From Meandrina meandrites (taxonomy: Eukaryota; Cnidaria; Anthozoa; Scleractinia; Meandrinidae), in contig OY855907.1 in assembly GCA_963693305.1 (NCBI GenBank), positions 40,032,259 to 40,096,258 on the forward strand: a DNA stretch of 64,000 nucleotides, given 5' to 3'. The notes below the pieces were generated by a model. That model had not been told where the DNA came from. It was given only the letters and a program-made list of their open reading frames with translations, and searched no databases. A program made the position numbers and the translations under genes. Numbering within the stretch: the stretch's first letter is position 1; each line of letters begins with the position of its first letter. Of the stretch, positions 1 through 12,801 are shown piece by piece.

Positions 1-3000
1 GATGACATGAAACAGCTTCCGCTGACCAGTATAGAGTATGTACGGGACCTTGGATCCGGGAATTTTGGTTTGGTATTTTTGGGTATGTATGCAAACTATG
101 CAAAAAGCTGTGTTCAGCTGACATACGAAAAGCTGCGAAAAAACCGCCATTAGCCGCCGTGCAATGGCGACACGACATTTTTTCAGAAACAATCGCTTCT
201 TTGAATTTTCCGTTATACTGACGCAATTTCAAAAGACACACAACGTTTTCCTAATTTATCACTGTTTGCCATTTTTTTAATATTTCATTTCTTTAGGAAA
301 GGCCTACGGTTTAATTGAGGGAAAAGACGATGCAGAATTATTGGTTGCCGTTAAAACTCTGAAAGAGGGAAGCTCGACTGAAACCAAGGAGGATTTTTTC
401 CAGGAAGTTGCTCTGATGTCTCTTCTACATCATGAAAACATTGTTGAATTGTTAGCTGTCTCAACAGACGAGGAACCTTATGGCATGATATTTGAGTTTA
501 TGGAATTAGGGGATCTTAATCAATATCTTAGGAGAGCTGGACCTTTCTTCGAAGGCGACGAGAAAGAAAGAGGTTTGATGCTACTTTGAATTAGCAAACA
601 GCTTCCAGGCAGACACTTAATGAACCCTTACATGAAGTGTATTTGCGATCTATTCAGTAGAGAATGCAGGTTTTAAGACTTTGCTCTGCACCTGCCCAAA
701 ATGATGTATTGAAGGATGCGGAGCCTCCCGGTAGGAAATCTTGTTTTAAAAGAAACGCTCCGGGATTTTTTCGTCACTTGATAAAATGAGACCTTCGCGA
801 TAGTTAGCTAAGGATAGAGATATTTATTTGTTTTTCCTGTTCACAGTCACTCTCACGCCTGATGATCTGATGACCATCTCATTACATTGCGCCGCTGGCA
901 TGGAACACCTTCAGACGCTGAGGTTTGTTCACAGGGACGTGGCCACAAGGAATTGCCTCGTGGGTGCAGGTCTCATTGTTAAGATCGCTGACTTTGGAAT
1001 GTCCAGGGACATTTATGCTTCAGACTACTACAAGGTAAGCTGAGCTCAGGCAGAGATGAAGAAAAAGAACATTTCAAAGCTCACGTCTATGCTCCTCAGA
1101 ATCTCTTGTCTGCAAGATTTAAAGGAGTTCTGTCACGAAGATTTCACAGACTTTTGGTCTCACTGTTCTGAAATTAGTGGTAGGCAACTTATAATTAACC
1201 CATGACTGAAAATCATTACCTTTGAACATCTGAAGGAAGATATAGCCTTAATATATGGATAGAAATTTAACTACGGCCGTAAATATCGTATTTTTTTTGT
1301 AAACGTGCGGGAACAACTATCCATTTCCATCGAAGCCATCTGCAGCTAAAGACACTTGTTAACAGTTCCGGTGCTGATACACAATTATTTAATAAAAAAT
1401 GGGCTATTATTTTTTGGTTTCCTCTGACACAAATGTAAATTTTGTCTGTTCAAAAATCTGTTAAAATCCTTGACAAAACCCCTTTAAAAGCGACATGATT
1501 AGTAAGAGTTGAATGTAGCAGGACCTGGTCGACGCCCTCCTCCTCTATGCGTTCTCTACACTCGGCGCGCGTTCCTTTTTCCTTCTCTGATCTTTTCACC
1601 CTTGACAGCCTCAACAGAGGAGAGAACAGTTCTGATCCTTCTAAGCTCTTGCAAGGTAACTGAGTTAATACTCAAAGTGGATTTTATAAATAATTATAGT
1701 GACACCAGTTTGATCTGCGGTCAGACCCATTTGATAAATCAGCGTCCATAAAAATAGCTCTTCAGCCTGAACTGACATTATCCTGACATAAATCTTACTG
1801 AACTAGACAAAACCACAGTTTCTCCTTCAATAGTGTCCTTAAATTGATCGAGTTTTTCTTTTACTATTTCTAAAACATGAAAAACCAACCCCCGGTTGGA
1901 CTCGAACCCACACGCTAGTCCATTGCGCCACAAGGGCTATCATTATACTTAGCGATCTAAAAGAAATTTCAATATAGCAAAAAGAACAGGGTAAAACAAT
2001 CTTGTTATTTACGCTCATTGGTTAATATGTCATTCGTGACCTGTGAAGTTTGGTGGCGCGTACATTGAAAAACTTCATAAACCAGCTTAGCAACAAAAAC
2101 GTTAAGGTCCTTGCAAACATCTTATCCTGTTGTCTCAAATTTTCATAATAAGCGCACTGTTAAGTTATATCAACTCGAGTATTTGTTATGGGGGGGGGGG
2201 GGGGGGGGGGGGAGGGAATTCGGTCATATTATAGATTCTGTTAAAAAATGTAGGAAATCGCCCAAATGAAATGTTCTGACAGAAAGCAATTCAGCAATAT
2301 TTTTTCCCGCAATATATTTGCCTTTTTCCTGAATCTTTCATTGAATGGAAAAGCTGCATAAATGTTACTTAGATTGGCACTCAAACTAAAAGCATTCAAT
2401 GCAGCGACTAATCATAATTAGTGAGCGCAAAGTTTTTTGAAGACAGCGTATTTATGAGCAGCATACCTAAATAACAAAGCAATCTTTTCGGTGTTCTGAG
2501 AATCGGACCGCCAAACTGGGCTGTTCACTAATGTTCACAAATTAATTTACCTTATTATATGCAAGTTATTCTTGAAGTAAATACGAACGTTGTGATTGGT
2601 TTTTTATTGGTAGGTATTTTGCCATACGGATCGTTTCTGTGTATTTACTGATTTCAAAAGCCGGCAAAATCAAAATTTGTAGCTAAAACGAGTGCCATAT
2701 AATAAACTTCTTACTTACCTAGCTTGCTTGAGCCGTACTGTGGAATATTGGCCCTCGGCAGCTTTTGTACGGACCTCGCTGCACTCGGTTACAGCCACGA
2801 TCTCGGACCATTTTCCCCAGTACGGCCTTCGCACTCGGTTAGTGAGAGGTTACAATTTATTAACGTTTCGACTGCGGTTTTCTGTATTTAGAAACCATTT
2901 CTTTTATACCAGTTACATTTGCTGGTTAATTTTGGTCGAACAGCGACTTGGCCGTGCAAAAAATATCGATTTTTATATTTCCCTCAGGTGGAGGGCCAAG

Positions 3001-6000
3001 CTGTGTTACCAATCCGCTGGATGCCTCCCGAGGCTTTATTGCTGGGCAAGTTTACTGTGGAATCTGATATTTACTCGTTTGGTGTCCTCTTGTGGGAAAT
3101 CTACACGCTAGCTCTGCAGCCTTACTATGGATATACAAATGAAGAAGTTGTGGAATTTATCAAAAAGGTTTGTATTGAGTAACAACAACAACAACAACAA
3201 CAAATTTATTGGTATTCCCATGTACAGATGGTATTACCTAAAATAACAATATACGAAATTATTCTAATAACAAGTATGTAAAATTACAATAATAGTAATC
3301 ACATTAGACTAGATAAGATTACAAGTTTCTCTTATATGTAATGCTTCGTATACAAAATAACCTAGTTTCTTACAAATGAAGGAATCAACATTATTAAATA
3401 GGAATATAGTTTTATCAGTATCGTTCAAAAGATCAAATGACGGATATTTAAGTACAATGTCATTTGTTATTTGTTGTCTAATAGTGTTATAACGATCACA
3501 ATGGAATAAGAAATGGTTCTCGTTCTCGATTTGGTTAGAGCGGCAGTGTTGACAAATCCTAAGAGATTCCGGTAATTTAGGTACACAGTGACGTCCAGAC
3601 TCGATTCTAAGACTGTGATTGCCTGACCGTAGTTTAGCTACAGCTCGTCTATGCTTTAGGTTCTTTATTTGTTCTAAATAATCAGATTTGCTTATATCTG
3701 TTTTAAATATAGAGTAGAAACATAACTTTTTATTAGAGCGGATTAACTCCAGTTGGTGTCTTTTTAAATGGTTTGAGATTTGGGATTTTATTTTTTGTAA
3801 ATTATTTTTAATTGTGGGCATAATATTATTTTGGATTGTTTTGTTATGCGATTGTTTTTGAACGTCTATATAATTATGAATAATTTCATTAACCGTTAAC
3901 ATGAAAGAAGATTTTGTTTCATTTGCCAATTGATTGGAAATGATTAAGCATTGTTTGGCAATACTGTTTTCTGGAAGAGATTCAAGGTGTATCCAAAATT
4001 TAATTATTCTTAATAAGATATTCAACTTTAAGGGAAGACGTCCAGTTTCATTACGAGCTACCACATTAGGTGCTCTTCTATTGAGGCCAAGAAAGTGTTT
4101 GTAAAATTGTGTATGTTGTCTTTCTACCTTGTCATTTTCCCATTTTTTGAAGTTCATATTATCATAAGCTCCCCAAATTTCAGAACCGTATAAAAGAATG
4201 GGAAGGAATAAAGTATCAAAGAGTTTATTACACGTATTGATTGGCAATTTATTAAAGTCAAGATAACGTTTAGTAGCAAATATTGATCTTCTGGCTTTCT
4301 CAACCAAACCTTTTTTGGAATTAGCAAAACTACCATTTGTGTTGAAAATAATGCCAAGATAATTGTACTGTGAGGCATTGTCAATTGGAATGCCGTTTAA
4401 AAAGAAAGAGAACTTATCACTTGTTGATTTGCGATTTTGTTTTTGAAAAATTAATGTTTTTGTCTTTTTAAGATTAATTTTTAGTAACCATTTCTCGCTA
4501 TAACTGTGGAGGATATTCAGTTGCTTTTGAAGACCAGCGGCACTTCTTGATATTAAGATTAGATCATCTGCATAAAATAAACAGTTAAGAGGGAGTCCGT
4601 TTGGTAAAGTAATTGAATCTGTGTCACTTGAAGATTCTAGCAAGCGTGGAAATTCATCTAGATATAAATTGAACAATATAGGAGAAAGAATACACCCTTG
4701 TCGTACTCCTCTGTTGTAATCGAAGAAGGAACTTCTCTTGTTGCCGTTTTTGACAGCGCATTTAGTCTTTAAATACATATCAGAAATTAAATGATAAGAT
4801 TTTCCGCCTATGTTTTTGTATAATAATTTGTGTAGCAAACCATCATGCCAAATAGAATCGAAAGCTTTTTGAAAATCTATAAAGCAGCAGAATAACTTTC
4901 CCTTGTTTGCATGAGTCACATATTTGTCAATAAGTGTTCTTAGCGAGAAGATGTGATCAGATGTTCGGGAGCCTTTGAGGAAACCAATTTGAGAGGGATG
5001 TATTAAATCGTGGTCTTGGAGGTAGTTAAGTAATCGGTTATTTAAAACAGCGGAAAATAATTTGCCTAAGCAACTAGTGACACAAATGCCTCTATAATTT
5101 GAGGGATCAGATTTATTCCCTGATTTGAAGATTGGACTTATAAGCCCAGTAGACCATGAATCTGGATAAGTTCCTTTGGTAAGTATGAAATTGAATAATT
5201 TTGTTAAAGAAGTGGTCAAATAACGGGCTCCACATTTCAACATTTCGTTCCTTATTCGATCAAGACCAGCTGCTTTCTTACTTTTTAGCATTTTAATTGA
5301 TTGCTTAACTTCTTCTTCAGAGAAAGGTTTATCCAGGCTATTTAGCTGCGATAGTATTGTTTTTTTGTGTTTTAACTCTTTCATTATTACTTCTTGTTTC
5401 TCTAGTAGATTTGCGTTTGGTTCAGAGTGTAATTGTTGAAAATGATTATACAGTTTGCGCATAGGAACAGTCGAGTCAGGTGAACTTTTTATTTGATTCG
5501 AAAGAGATTTCAGATTGGTCCAAAAATTAAGTGGATGTCTAGTTTTAACTAGTTCATCAATTTGATTATCTCGGTGTTGGAGCTTTTTAATTCGTAATAG
5601 CTGTTTATACTGACTTCTTGTCGAGAGATATTCAAGTCGGGTTTGTTCATCTAAAGGGTTTTTATGCGTTCTATGGGAAAGGTGATTTAGATTTTTTCTG
5701 GCACGACTACACTCCTGATCAAACCAGATTTTGGAGTGACGTTTTGATTAATTGTTTTGTTTTACAAGTTTTAACGATTGCTTTGCAGCAGTTTCTAATA
5801 TATTCGTGAATTTCTTAACGATGGTGTTGATATCCCCTACATGTTCGAAATTTGAAAGTTGAAAATCATGAATAAGTTGTTTTATCTCATCAGAATTTAG
5901 TGCATAAGTGAAAGACTCCTTAGAGTCTGTGGACCATTTAAACTGCCTTGGAAGGCTGATAAGTTCTTCTTGAAGACTGTCCTCATCGCTTGTCAATACT

Positions 6001-9000
6001 GATGGGTCAATTTTTATGCATGTGATTAATTGGCAATGATCTGAAAATGGTGATGGCTGACGGACTACTAAAGTTTCAAAAAGGTGCAAAATGTCATGAC
6101 TGGCAATGATATAATCAACCGTGCTAGAGCCTTGATTTCCATGGAAGGTAATTTGTCCGAGCGAGTCGCCCTTGCATCTTCCATTTAAGATTCGTAAATC
6201 TAGAGATTTACACATTTCAAGAAGCTGTTTTCCTAGGTCATTGATGTGGGTATCAAAACTTTTTCTTGGCCTTATTATTGTTGTTGGAGGAGAAATACCC
6301 CGTGGTGCGAGATTACAATTGTCGTAATTTATAAAATCATGTTCTACACCCGTGCGGGCATTAAAATCACCTGCCAAAACTACAAAATAGTCTCTTTTAA
6401 AAAGATTAATATCATTTTCTAAATTTGGAAGAGTATCGGGGTCAAAATAAGATGAATGGTTTGGTGTGATGTAACATGAACATAATAGAATATCTTTGTC
6501 TAACTGAAGAATATTTTTATCTATTTTTACCCATATATAGTCTGATGTCTGTTTTATGAGGGAAAAATATTGCGTGAGGGATCTTTTTACAGCCACTATA
6601 TGAACTATGAAATATATCTATTCTTTGAAGTATCGAAAGATTTTGCGCTATCTTTCTCTCTGCGAGATTTTGGGTAAACGACGTCACACTGGGCACAAAT
6701 GAAACCCTCGCGGTTTGAAGCTTGTCTCCACGCCGCTCGCCGCTCGCCGCTCGCCGCTCGCCGCTCGCCGCTCGCCGCTCGCCGCTCGCCGCTCGCCGCT
6801 CGCCGCTCGCCGCTCGCCGCTCGCCGCTCGCCGCTCGCCGCTCGCCGCTCGCCGCTCGCCGCTCGCCGCTCGCCGCTCGCCGCTCGCCGCTCGCCGCTCG
6901 CCGCTCGCCGCTCGCCGCTCGCCGCTCGCCGCTCGCCGCTCGCCGCTCGCCGCTCGCCGCTCGCCGCTCGCCGCTCGCCGCTCGCCGCTCGCCGCTCGCC
7001 GCTCGCCGCTCGCCGCTCGCCGCTCGCCGCTCGCCGCTCGCCGCTCGCCGCTCGCCGCTCGCCGCTCGCCGCTCGCCGCTCGCCGCTCGCCGCTCGCCGC
7101 TCTAAAGGAAGGAATCGACTGCTCGCAGTGTTAAACGATGTGTTAATTTATCCTGATACACAATTATTTTTAGAATTTATTAAAATGCACTTGGAAAGCT
7201 TTTTATCTTAACATAGTTTCCGCAACTTGTAGATCTGAGATGTTTTGACTGAGGTTACTGGAAAAGATTTGTCAGGAACCGATTTACATATTTTGATTTT
7301 CACGGAACGACTCTACAATTACTCCAGTAAAAAAAAAGATAGCTTTCTTTTAAAACTTTGGAACACTCCAATGTTGACAGTAACTTCCTGTCATGCTATT
7401 GACAACATAGCATTTATATATTATTTTTGTACGATGTTTGATACGTGTTGACTCCGTGGCGCAATGGTAGCGCGTCTGACTCCAGATCAGAAGGCTGCGT
7501 GTTCAAGTCACGTCGGGGTCAGCTTCTGTTTTTGTCCTTTTCCTTTTTTTCTCTTTTCGCTTTAATTTTTACTCGAATGTTTTAGTGCCAGGCTGTTCAT
7601 CCCTCTTTACTATCTGTCCAGTTTGTCGTATTTTTTCTTCGATCGTTGAAAGCGGGGAAGGAATAGCGAGGGAACTGGACGGTGGACGCCAGCCGTCGCC
7701 TGATGCAACTCGCACGGACACTCGCACGCACTCACTCGCACTAGCTTCGGTCGCCGTTTGTCTCGTGTTCTTTTGGTTAAAAAATGGAGAGGCTGTAAAC
7801 AGTCTCTTTCAGTGCCTGCAGGCCGTTTTTTTAATGTTTACTGTATAATCTTACAACTTCCCCGTTCTCTTGGATTTCACACGATTCTTTGCCGACGAAC
7901 GGACAATTGCCAATGGTGTTCTGATTTTTTTTTTTAATCGGAAAACCTTAAAAATATGCTTTTTAATCAGGATTTAGTTAACCTAAAATGTATAATGACT
8001 GGAAATGAAGAAAAAAAAGAAAAAAAATCCACCCCTGGTGGGACTCGAACCCACAACCTTTGAATTAGAAGTCCAACACGCTAGTCCATTGCGCCACAGG
8101 GGCTTCCACAGGGACTTAATGTGAAAAATAGTGTTATAATTAGCACTGTCTTGTCAGACGGGCCCAGGCCACCAGCGGCGGAGGCGATAACAGGTAATAA
8201 TAATAATGCCGCTCAACAGTTTAACTGGAAGGTTCCGAATTTTCTAAAAGAAGATATATTGTCTACGTTGGACTAGAGCAAGCACTGACCAAGGAAACAG
8301 AATTTCGATTTCAAACAGACGTTTTCAAATGCACGTAGTTAATCTAGTTTTCGTATATCGCGTGGCGACTGTCACGCTACAGGGTAACGCAAAGAAAATT
8401 TGAGATTGGGGGCTTACACACAAAAACAATATAAAAAGAGTAAATCCCTAAAGACACACTTGTTAGAGCATGAATATAATTTGAAGGTACTAGTGCGACG
8501 CGACCGCAAAAACCACATAGGGAGTCCATACAGGCCTGTCCTGTCTTTTACTTTGTGTCCACGCAATATCTTCTGAACAAGAAAAGCAGTTTTAACATTT
8601 TATATCATTTAGCACCCCTGCCTTTATAAGGGGGGATAAAGGTGAATTAGAGTGAAATTTTAAGAGGTTTAAAGAAGGGTTAGAAGAAGGAAATTATTTT
8701 TGGAACACCACCAGACAGCTGACCCCAGGCAAGAGCACCCCAGGTTGTCAGGGGACTCAAATTCTAATTTTAAAATGCCATTAAATCTTCAATATTTCTT
8801 ATTTCTTTAAATTTTACTAATCCTTTGAGAAAATCTATCTCTCCCAAACATCCCCCAAATTACCCCAAAACTTACAAAACACCGCAAAACATAGATATGT
8901 GTAATTATGTTAGCGTTTCTGCATTGCTTGAAACGCGAACGAGATATTCAAATAATACTGTTGTTAAGCGGCGGGAGAACGGACTTCAGGTGTATCCTCG

Positions 9001-9901
9001 CCTATGGACGACAAACCAAAATGGACTAGCTCTCGCTGGCCATGGGCCAAGCGCGGTTCTTGCTCTAGACCCAAACTTCCGCTCGGCCAAATCGTCAGCG
9101 GAACTTCGAATCACGCAACGAGGGATGTTTATCTTTAATTTCCGGAATTTTTTCGTTTTCTTTATACAGGTTTATAATTAATGATTATTGTAAAATGATT
9201 CTAATAAAATCACTTGATAAATCACTTGATAAATTACTTGATAAATCTTGTATCACAGGGAGTACATCTTGGGCAACCTGATGACTGCCCGGATCACGTG
9301 TACCAAATAATGAAGAGTTGCTGGCACAAAGACGCTTCACAGAGACCAAACTTTACCTTGGTGATAGCTCAACTCAAACAGGAAGTGACGTCATACTACG
9401 ACTCACTAGCAAGTCCACCATTAGCCCATGACAAGCAACCGCTGTACCAGAACATTGATGTCTCACCGGAAGAGTTCAAAGGCAAGTTTTAGAGTATCAG
9501 TACAGTCGCGAGGGCTTGGAAACAAACCTTTATTGTTTGCTTTGGGGTTGGAGGGTTGGTAGACTCAAGGCATATGAGCGTAGCGAGAAAAAGCAAAATC
9601 AAACATACGAAGAAAAAGCATGGCGAAATGTTTTGCTCGCCTAGATGATTTATTTACCTCTGGTACTCCGAGGGTGAGGGTGAGGATTCACCATGACCAA
9701 ACCAACTGGTATTTCTTCGTTTCCTCAGAAGAGACCAAACCTGCTACGAAGCAAGCTACCAGGAAGATATCCCAGCAAGCTCCAGGCACCCCACAGAGCG
9801 GTCATGGAGTGAACCCTAACTCGGCTTACATCAATGTCGCCTGTAACCCTGGTTTCCATAGTGACGACGAGGAAGGAGGGTTCGATGAAGCAGCTGTTTA
9901 G
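1..9901 (+). CDS. Receptor tyrosine kinase 1, 3' part (kinase domain and tail)
   Basis: Cytoplasmic half of a receptor tyrosine kinase; the ectodomain and membrane exons lie upstream of the window. Exons: 1-82, 297-572, 847-1034, 2988-3167, 9259-9481, 9729-9901 (373 residues, phases consistent). Visible: glycine loop GSGNFG, VAVK lysine, catalytic loop HRDVATRN (most family members have HRDLAARN), [15 protein letters not shown] activation loop with two tandem tyrosines, and WMPPEA in place of the APE motif. All catalytic residues are kept, so it should be active. The activation loop resembles the Trk/ROR/MuSK group. The tail differs from genes 3 and 4: it has YQNI and YINV, which fit the pYxN consensus for Grb2 SH2 binding, and no YDxP motifs. 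The intron after 9481 begins GCAAGT, a GC-AG donor. The 3167-9258 intron holds a LINE, a minisatellite and two tRNA genes. Family assignment is firm; the ligand is unknown. Confidence 0.9.
1300..1490 (+). repeat. Dispersed repeat family A, copy 1
   Basis: The segment ending in CTGTTAAAATCC near 1460-1470 and a following TTGACAAA-rich stretch recur inverted at 15705-15905 and direct at 35815-36030. Copies share motifs in the same order but are diverged. No coding signal is seen. It is probably an old non-autonomous transposon; ends are approximate. Confidence 0.6.
1887..1937 (-). pseudogene. tRNA-Arg(UCU) remnant lacking the anticodon arm
   Basis: The reverse strand matches the acceptor, D-arm and T-arm of the tRNA-Arg(UCU) copies elsewhere in the window, but the whole anticodon arm (about 24 nt) is missing between the D-arm and T-arm. 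It cannot be a functional tRNA. Confidence 0.75.
2190..2212. repeat. Poly-G tract (23 G)
   Basis: An uninterrupted run of 23 G inside intron 3 of receptor gene 1. It is one of at least ten such tracts in the window. Confidence 0.95.
3183..6620 (-). mobile_element. APE-type non-LTR retrotransposon (LINE), 5'-truncated
   Basis: On the minus strand an endonuclease part (6596-5748) is followed by a reverse transcriptase part (open upstream of 5462 and ending at 3309). The endonuclease shows GDFNARTG and SDH motifs of the exonuclease-endonuclease-phosphatase fold, but its N-terminal end is missing. The RT shows [24 protein letters not shown] and the catalytic FYADD, then a downstream cysteine/histidine cluster (CQHCRSNQ...HFLFHC). 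The two parts are in different frames, with one frameshift near 5750, so the copy is dead. The 3' end is a short (GTT)n tail at 3183-3203, as in CR1/L2-like LINEs rather than a poly-A tail. It sits antisense in the intron of receptor gene 1 just after the exon ending at 3167. Clade not determined. Confidence 0.88.
6731..7102. repeat. Minisatellite, 7-bp unit CCGCTCG, about 53 copies
   Basis: A perfectly regular GC-rich 7-bp tandem array. Because 7 is not a multiple of 3, all three forward frames stay open and give the same repeating ARRSPLA peptide; these open frames are artefacts. It lies just beyond the truncated 5' end of the LINE in the intron of receptor gene 1. Confidence 0.97.
7450..7521 (+). 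tRNA. tRNA-Trp (CCA anticodon)
   Basis: A 72-nt cloverleaf: acceptor GACTCCG/CGGGGTC, anticodon loop CTCCAGA with anticodon CCA, T-arm CGTG-TTCAAGT-CACG. It lies inside the intron of receptor gene 1 on the same strand. Downstream T runs could end pol III transcription. Confidence 0.95.
8030..8103 (-). tRNA. tRNA-Arg (TCT anticodon)
   Basis: Reverse-strand cloverleaf: acceptor GCCCCTG/CAGGGGT (G1-U72 wobble), anticodon loop CTTCTAA with stem TTGGA/TTCAA, T-loop GTTCGAGTC and a T-rich pol III terminator beyond the 3' end. It is intact, unlike the copies at 1887, 20643 and 21112. It lies antisense in the intron of receptor gene 1. Confidence 0.9.
8590..9020 (+). repeat. Dispersed repeat family B, copy 1
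   Basis: The block with CACCACCAGACAG...GACCCCAGGCAAGAGCACCCC followed by AT-rich DNA and TCTCCCAAACATCCC recurs at 36880-37230 (same strand) and inverted at 33985-34440 and 62440-62620. It lies in introns of receptor genes 1 and 4 and of the lipoxygenase gene. No ORF; origin unknown. Confidence 0.65.
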
Positions 9902-11010
9902 GACAGAAAGCTTGGTTAAATTCAGCAAAATAACTGTGTGCGTACAGAAATAGCCGAACGTATTTGCAAGAGCACCTTTTAATGTGATTTCTAACTCGAG
10001 AAAACTGAATTTCAGAGGATGTTGTTGAATAAAAGAAGTAGGAATACCGAGTCAGATGCCAGCCTTGTCTGATTACGATAACCGTTGGCTTAGATGATTG
10101 TAGCATGGTATCTGAATACTGGTTATGACTTAAGATCTTTAGATCTAAGCTCAAATGTTAAGTTCTCCTTAGTTATTTTTCTACATTCCTTTTGATGGTA
10201 GGAGGGAGAATTTAGATGTCAAAGACTGTTCAGAAAAAAGCCCTCTGAACTGAAGTGAAGTATAAGTTGTTTGCATTTGCAGCCATATTGGCTGTGGATA
10301 GAAGTATTATAACATGCTTTTATTTACTTTGTCGCTTGTAATATTGGCGAGAATGATTTAACAAAACCCATGAAACAGAATATACAATACTCAGCCTGCT
10401 GTTGTCAAAAGAAGGAATAAGTAATATTTGATTTTATACAACAACCGAGTTGATGCGCGCATTGTGATTGGCTGATGTCTGTCATCTATTAGAGTACAGA
10501 CGCACAAATGACGTCACTGCATGGTGTGACTCGCGCGCGTGATCAGAGTTCATAGTCGAAGTCAAAGTTTTTCAAAACTTGCAGCGAAAACAACAAGACA
10601 AAGTTCAGCTTAATTATAAATCTACACAGAGGAACAATCTGGCAAATACTCTACAACTTTCGAGACATTTAAAAACAAGCTTGAAGTAGACAGTGACTGA
10701 TCTGAAAAATTATCGAAAGTTGTATAAGTGTTTGTCCAATGCTCGAGTAGTTTGACGACGCTACGGGAAATCCATGAATGGCAGTTGAACGCCGTTGAAC
10801 GCTTACAAAGGGAATAAAGGTCAGTTTCTTTCGCTGACATTTTATTTTTCTTTCATATTGCGTATTTTAAAATCAGTTTAACAGTGCTTCGTGATTACGG
10901 AAAACTATCTCGAAATGAAAACAACCTGGCCTAGGCTCCCCTAGGCTCACCGTTAGCGGCGCTTTTATAATAGCGATACTGAAGTGTACAGAAGTCTTGT
11001 TATTGTATAA
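9902..11010. other. 3' flank of receptor gene 1 without recognised genes
   Basis: After the putative 3' UTR I see only AT-rich sequence with scattered CG-rich patches around 10450-10560. Short open frames here have no domain or splice support. Confidence 0.5.
10028..10033 (+). promoter_or_regulatory. Poly(A) signal of receptor gene 1
   Basis: AATAAA lies 127 bases after the TAG stop at 9899-9901; it is the first such hexamer downstream of the coding end. Confidence 0.6.
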
Positions 11011-11198
11011 AACAAATAGATTCCATTTTGCGGTGCGTCTGTTCAGTTATAGATCACAGAAGACGTCAAAATGTGGTAAGAACATCAGTGACCCACTCGC
11101 CTAGCGGCTCGTGGGCCACTTTTTTGTTCTTACCACATTTTGACGTCATCTGTGATCTATAACTGAACAGACGCACGGCAAAATGGAATCTATTTGTT
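11011..11198. mobile_element. Foldback element with 73-bp inverted arms
   Basis: The left arm (11011-11083) and right arm (11125-11198) are near-perfect reverse complements around a 41-base loop. No ORF. It looks like a MITE-type foldback insertion between receptor genes 1 and 2. Confidence 0.85.
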
Positions 11199-11589
11199 AA
11201 GTCTAGTATCTATTACACCAGGTTTTGTCAAGTCACTCTGTGTGTGTTTTTTGGAGTCAATTTTTGGTATAAATTCTTGAGTTTTTGTTTATAAGTTAGG
11301 GAAATTTTGTGTTAAAATAACGATAGGACATATATTTGGTAGTCAATTTTGTCTAATTGGTATTAATCATAATTTTCTCCTTCACACCATCAATTTTTTC
11401 TTTTTTATCCCCTCGCTGGTTTAACAAGGATGATAATTTTACGAAGCACACTGTCGCCTTATAGAATCATACAAAATCTCTTGTAAATACATTTACCGTA
11501 GCAGAGTATGCTTTCCATTGCAGTGAAACGATCGTTCTTCTTTAAAAATTTCGTTTTAGGATCATCAAAAACGTTTGTACCACATAATA

Positions 11590-11996
11590 CAGTAAACACC
11601 CGCATATAAGAACACACAATTTCAGAGGTCAGACTGATTGTGTTCTTATTTATCGGATGCTTAGTGAAAAATCAGCCTCAGGATGTTCTTAAATGTTCTT
11701 AAATTTTTTTAAATTCAGTTCTCTATCAATACAGTAGTTTATAGTATTGTAAAGGCAAAAAATGTAATTCATGATATTAGATATTCTGAAGAGAACAAAG
11801 GTGCCCAAAACTTAGCTAATACCATTGGTCAGCAGGTATGTTTATGGTAATTTGTGTAATTTTGACACCCTTCCCATTTTATAAGAACATTATTTTTTTT
11901 CCAGGCTGATATTGTTCTTATAAAATTGGTGCTTTATTTGCCAAATTTCAGCCTGATGTTCTTAATCCATGTGTTCTTATATGCGGGTGTTTACTG
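11590..11996. mobile_element. MITE with TA duplication (Tc1/mariner-like ends)
   Basis: Terminal inverted repeats start CAGTAAACACCCGCATATAA and continue to about 27 bp; the right end is the exact complement. Both ends are flanked by TA, as expected for Tc1/mariner-type insertion. The 407-bp interior has no transposase frame but repeats GTTCTTA-rich segments near both ends. Confidence 0.85.
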
Positions 11997-11998
11997 TA

Positions 11999-12801
11999 CC
12001 GCTTATAAATATATACCCTTTTGATATAAATGTTGTAATCATGGTAATGTGATCACTTGTTTTTGGAATTGACGCGAATCCTAGCGTCACAGTAGAACAG
12101 AAACTTACGCTTAACTCGCTACTGTATCCACAGCCTCAATCACGTCTTTTATTTCTAAATAAAAATAACTGATTTAGTATTTCATATGGGAAAGTTAATC
12201 TATAGATCAACTGTAATCAAGTATAAGTCTTGAAGAGTAGACAAGATAAACTAATAAATATTGTGAAACAGAATTGTTATTTCGAAAAAAACCTGAAGAA
12301 AAGAAGAAATAAACTTGAAAACAGATATATTACGTAGGACCCTGGCGTGATGGGGGTGGCGAAGGGGGTGGGGAGAGGGCTGTGCTGATAAATGAGAAAG
12401 GAACAAAGGATGAGGACTAGAGAGAGCGGAAGTGATTTTTCTCGTGAACTTGCTGAGTGTTTGCACGTTTTTTTCCGATCAGAAAATCTGGAAGAGAATG
12501 TAACAAACTCCTTGCCTCTGTTAGACCCAAAATAGGCGAGTTCTTGGTTTATATTTAACAAGATTACGTAGAAGAAGAAATTTAATTTGTTTCCCGCTGC
12601 GCCCAGAATGACTCGTGGGATTTGCGTTTACGCGGTCAACACGGCATTAGATATTGACCCGGCAGTCAGGAAATACGTTTCGTAAAATTATATATTATCA
12701 CAGAACTGTTTTATTCTCACTTTTGAGTGTTCTAAGCGCTCTAGAAACGACGGATTGCGTTTATTGGGCCAATGTACTGATCAAGAGTATCAGACGCCGC
12801 C
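11999..12801. other. Upstream region of receptor-like gene 2
   Basis: No exon is recognised before the signal-peptide ATG at 12802. The promoter of gene 2 is presumably here, but I could not pin a core element. Confidence 0.35.

Noticed and set aside
6699..7211. Three overlapping open frames encoding ARRSPLA repeats
   Set aside because: They are translations of a 7-bp minisatellite in three frames, inside an intron.
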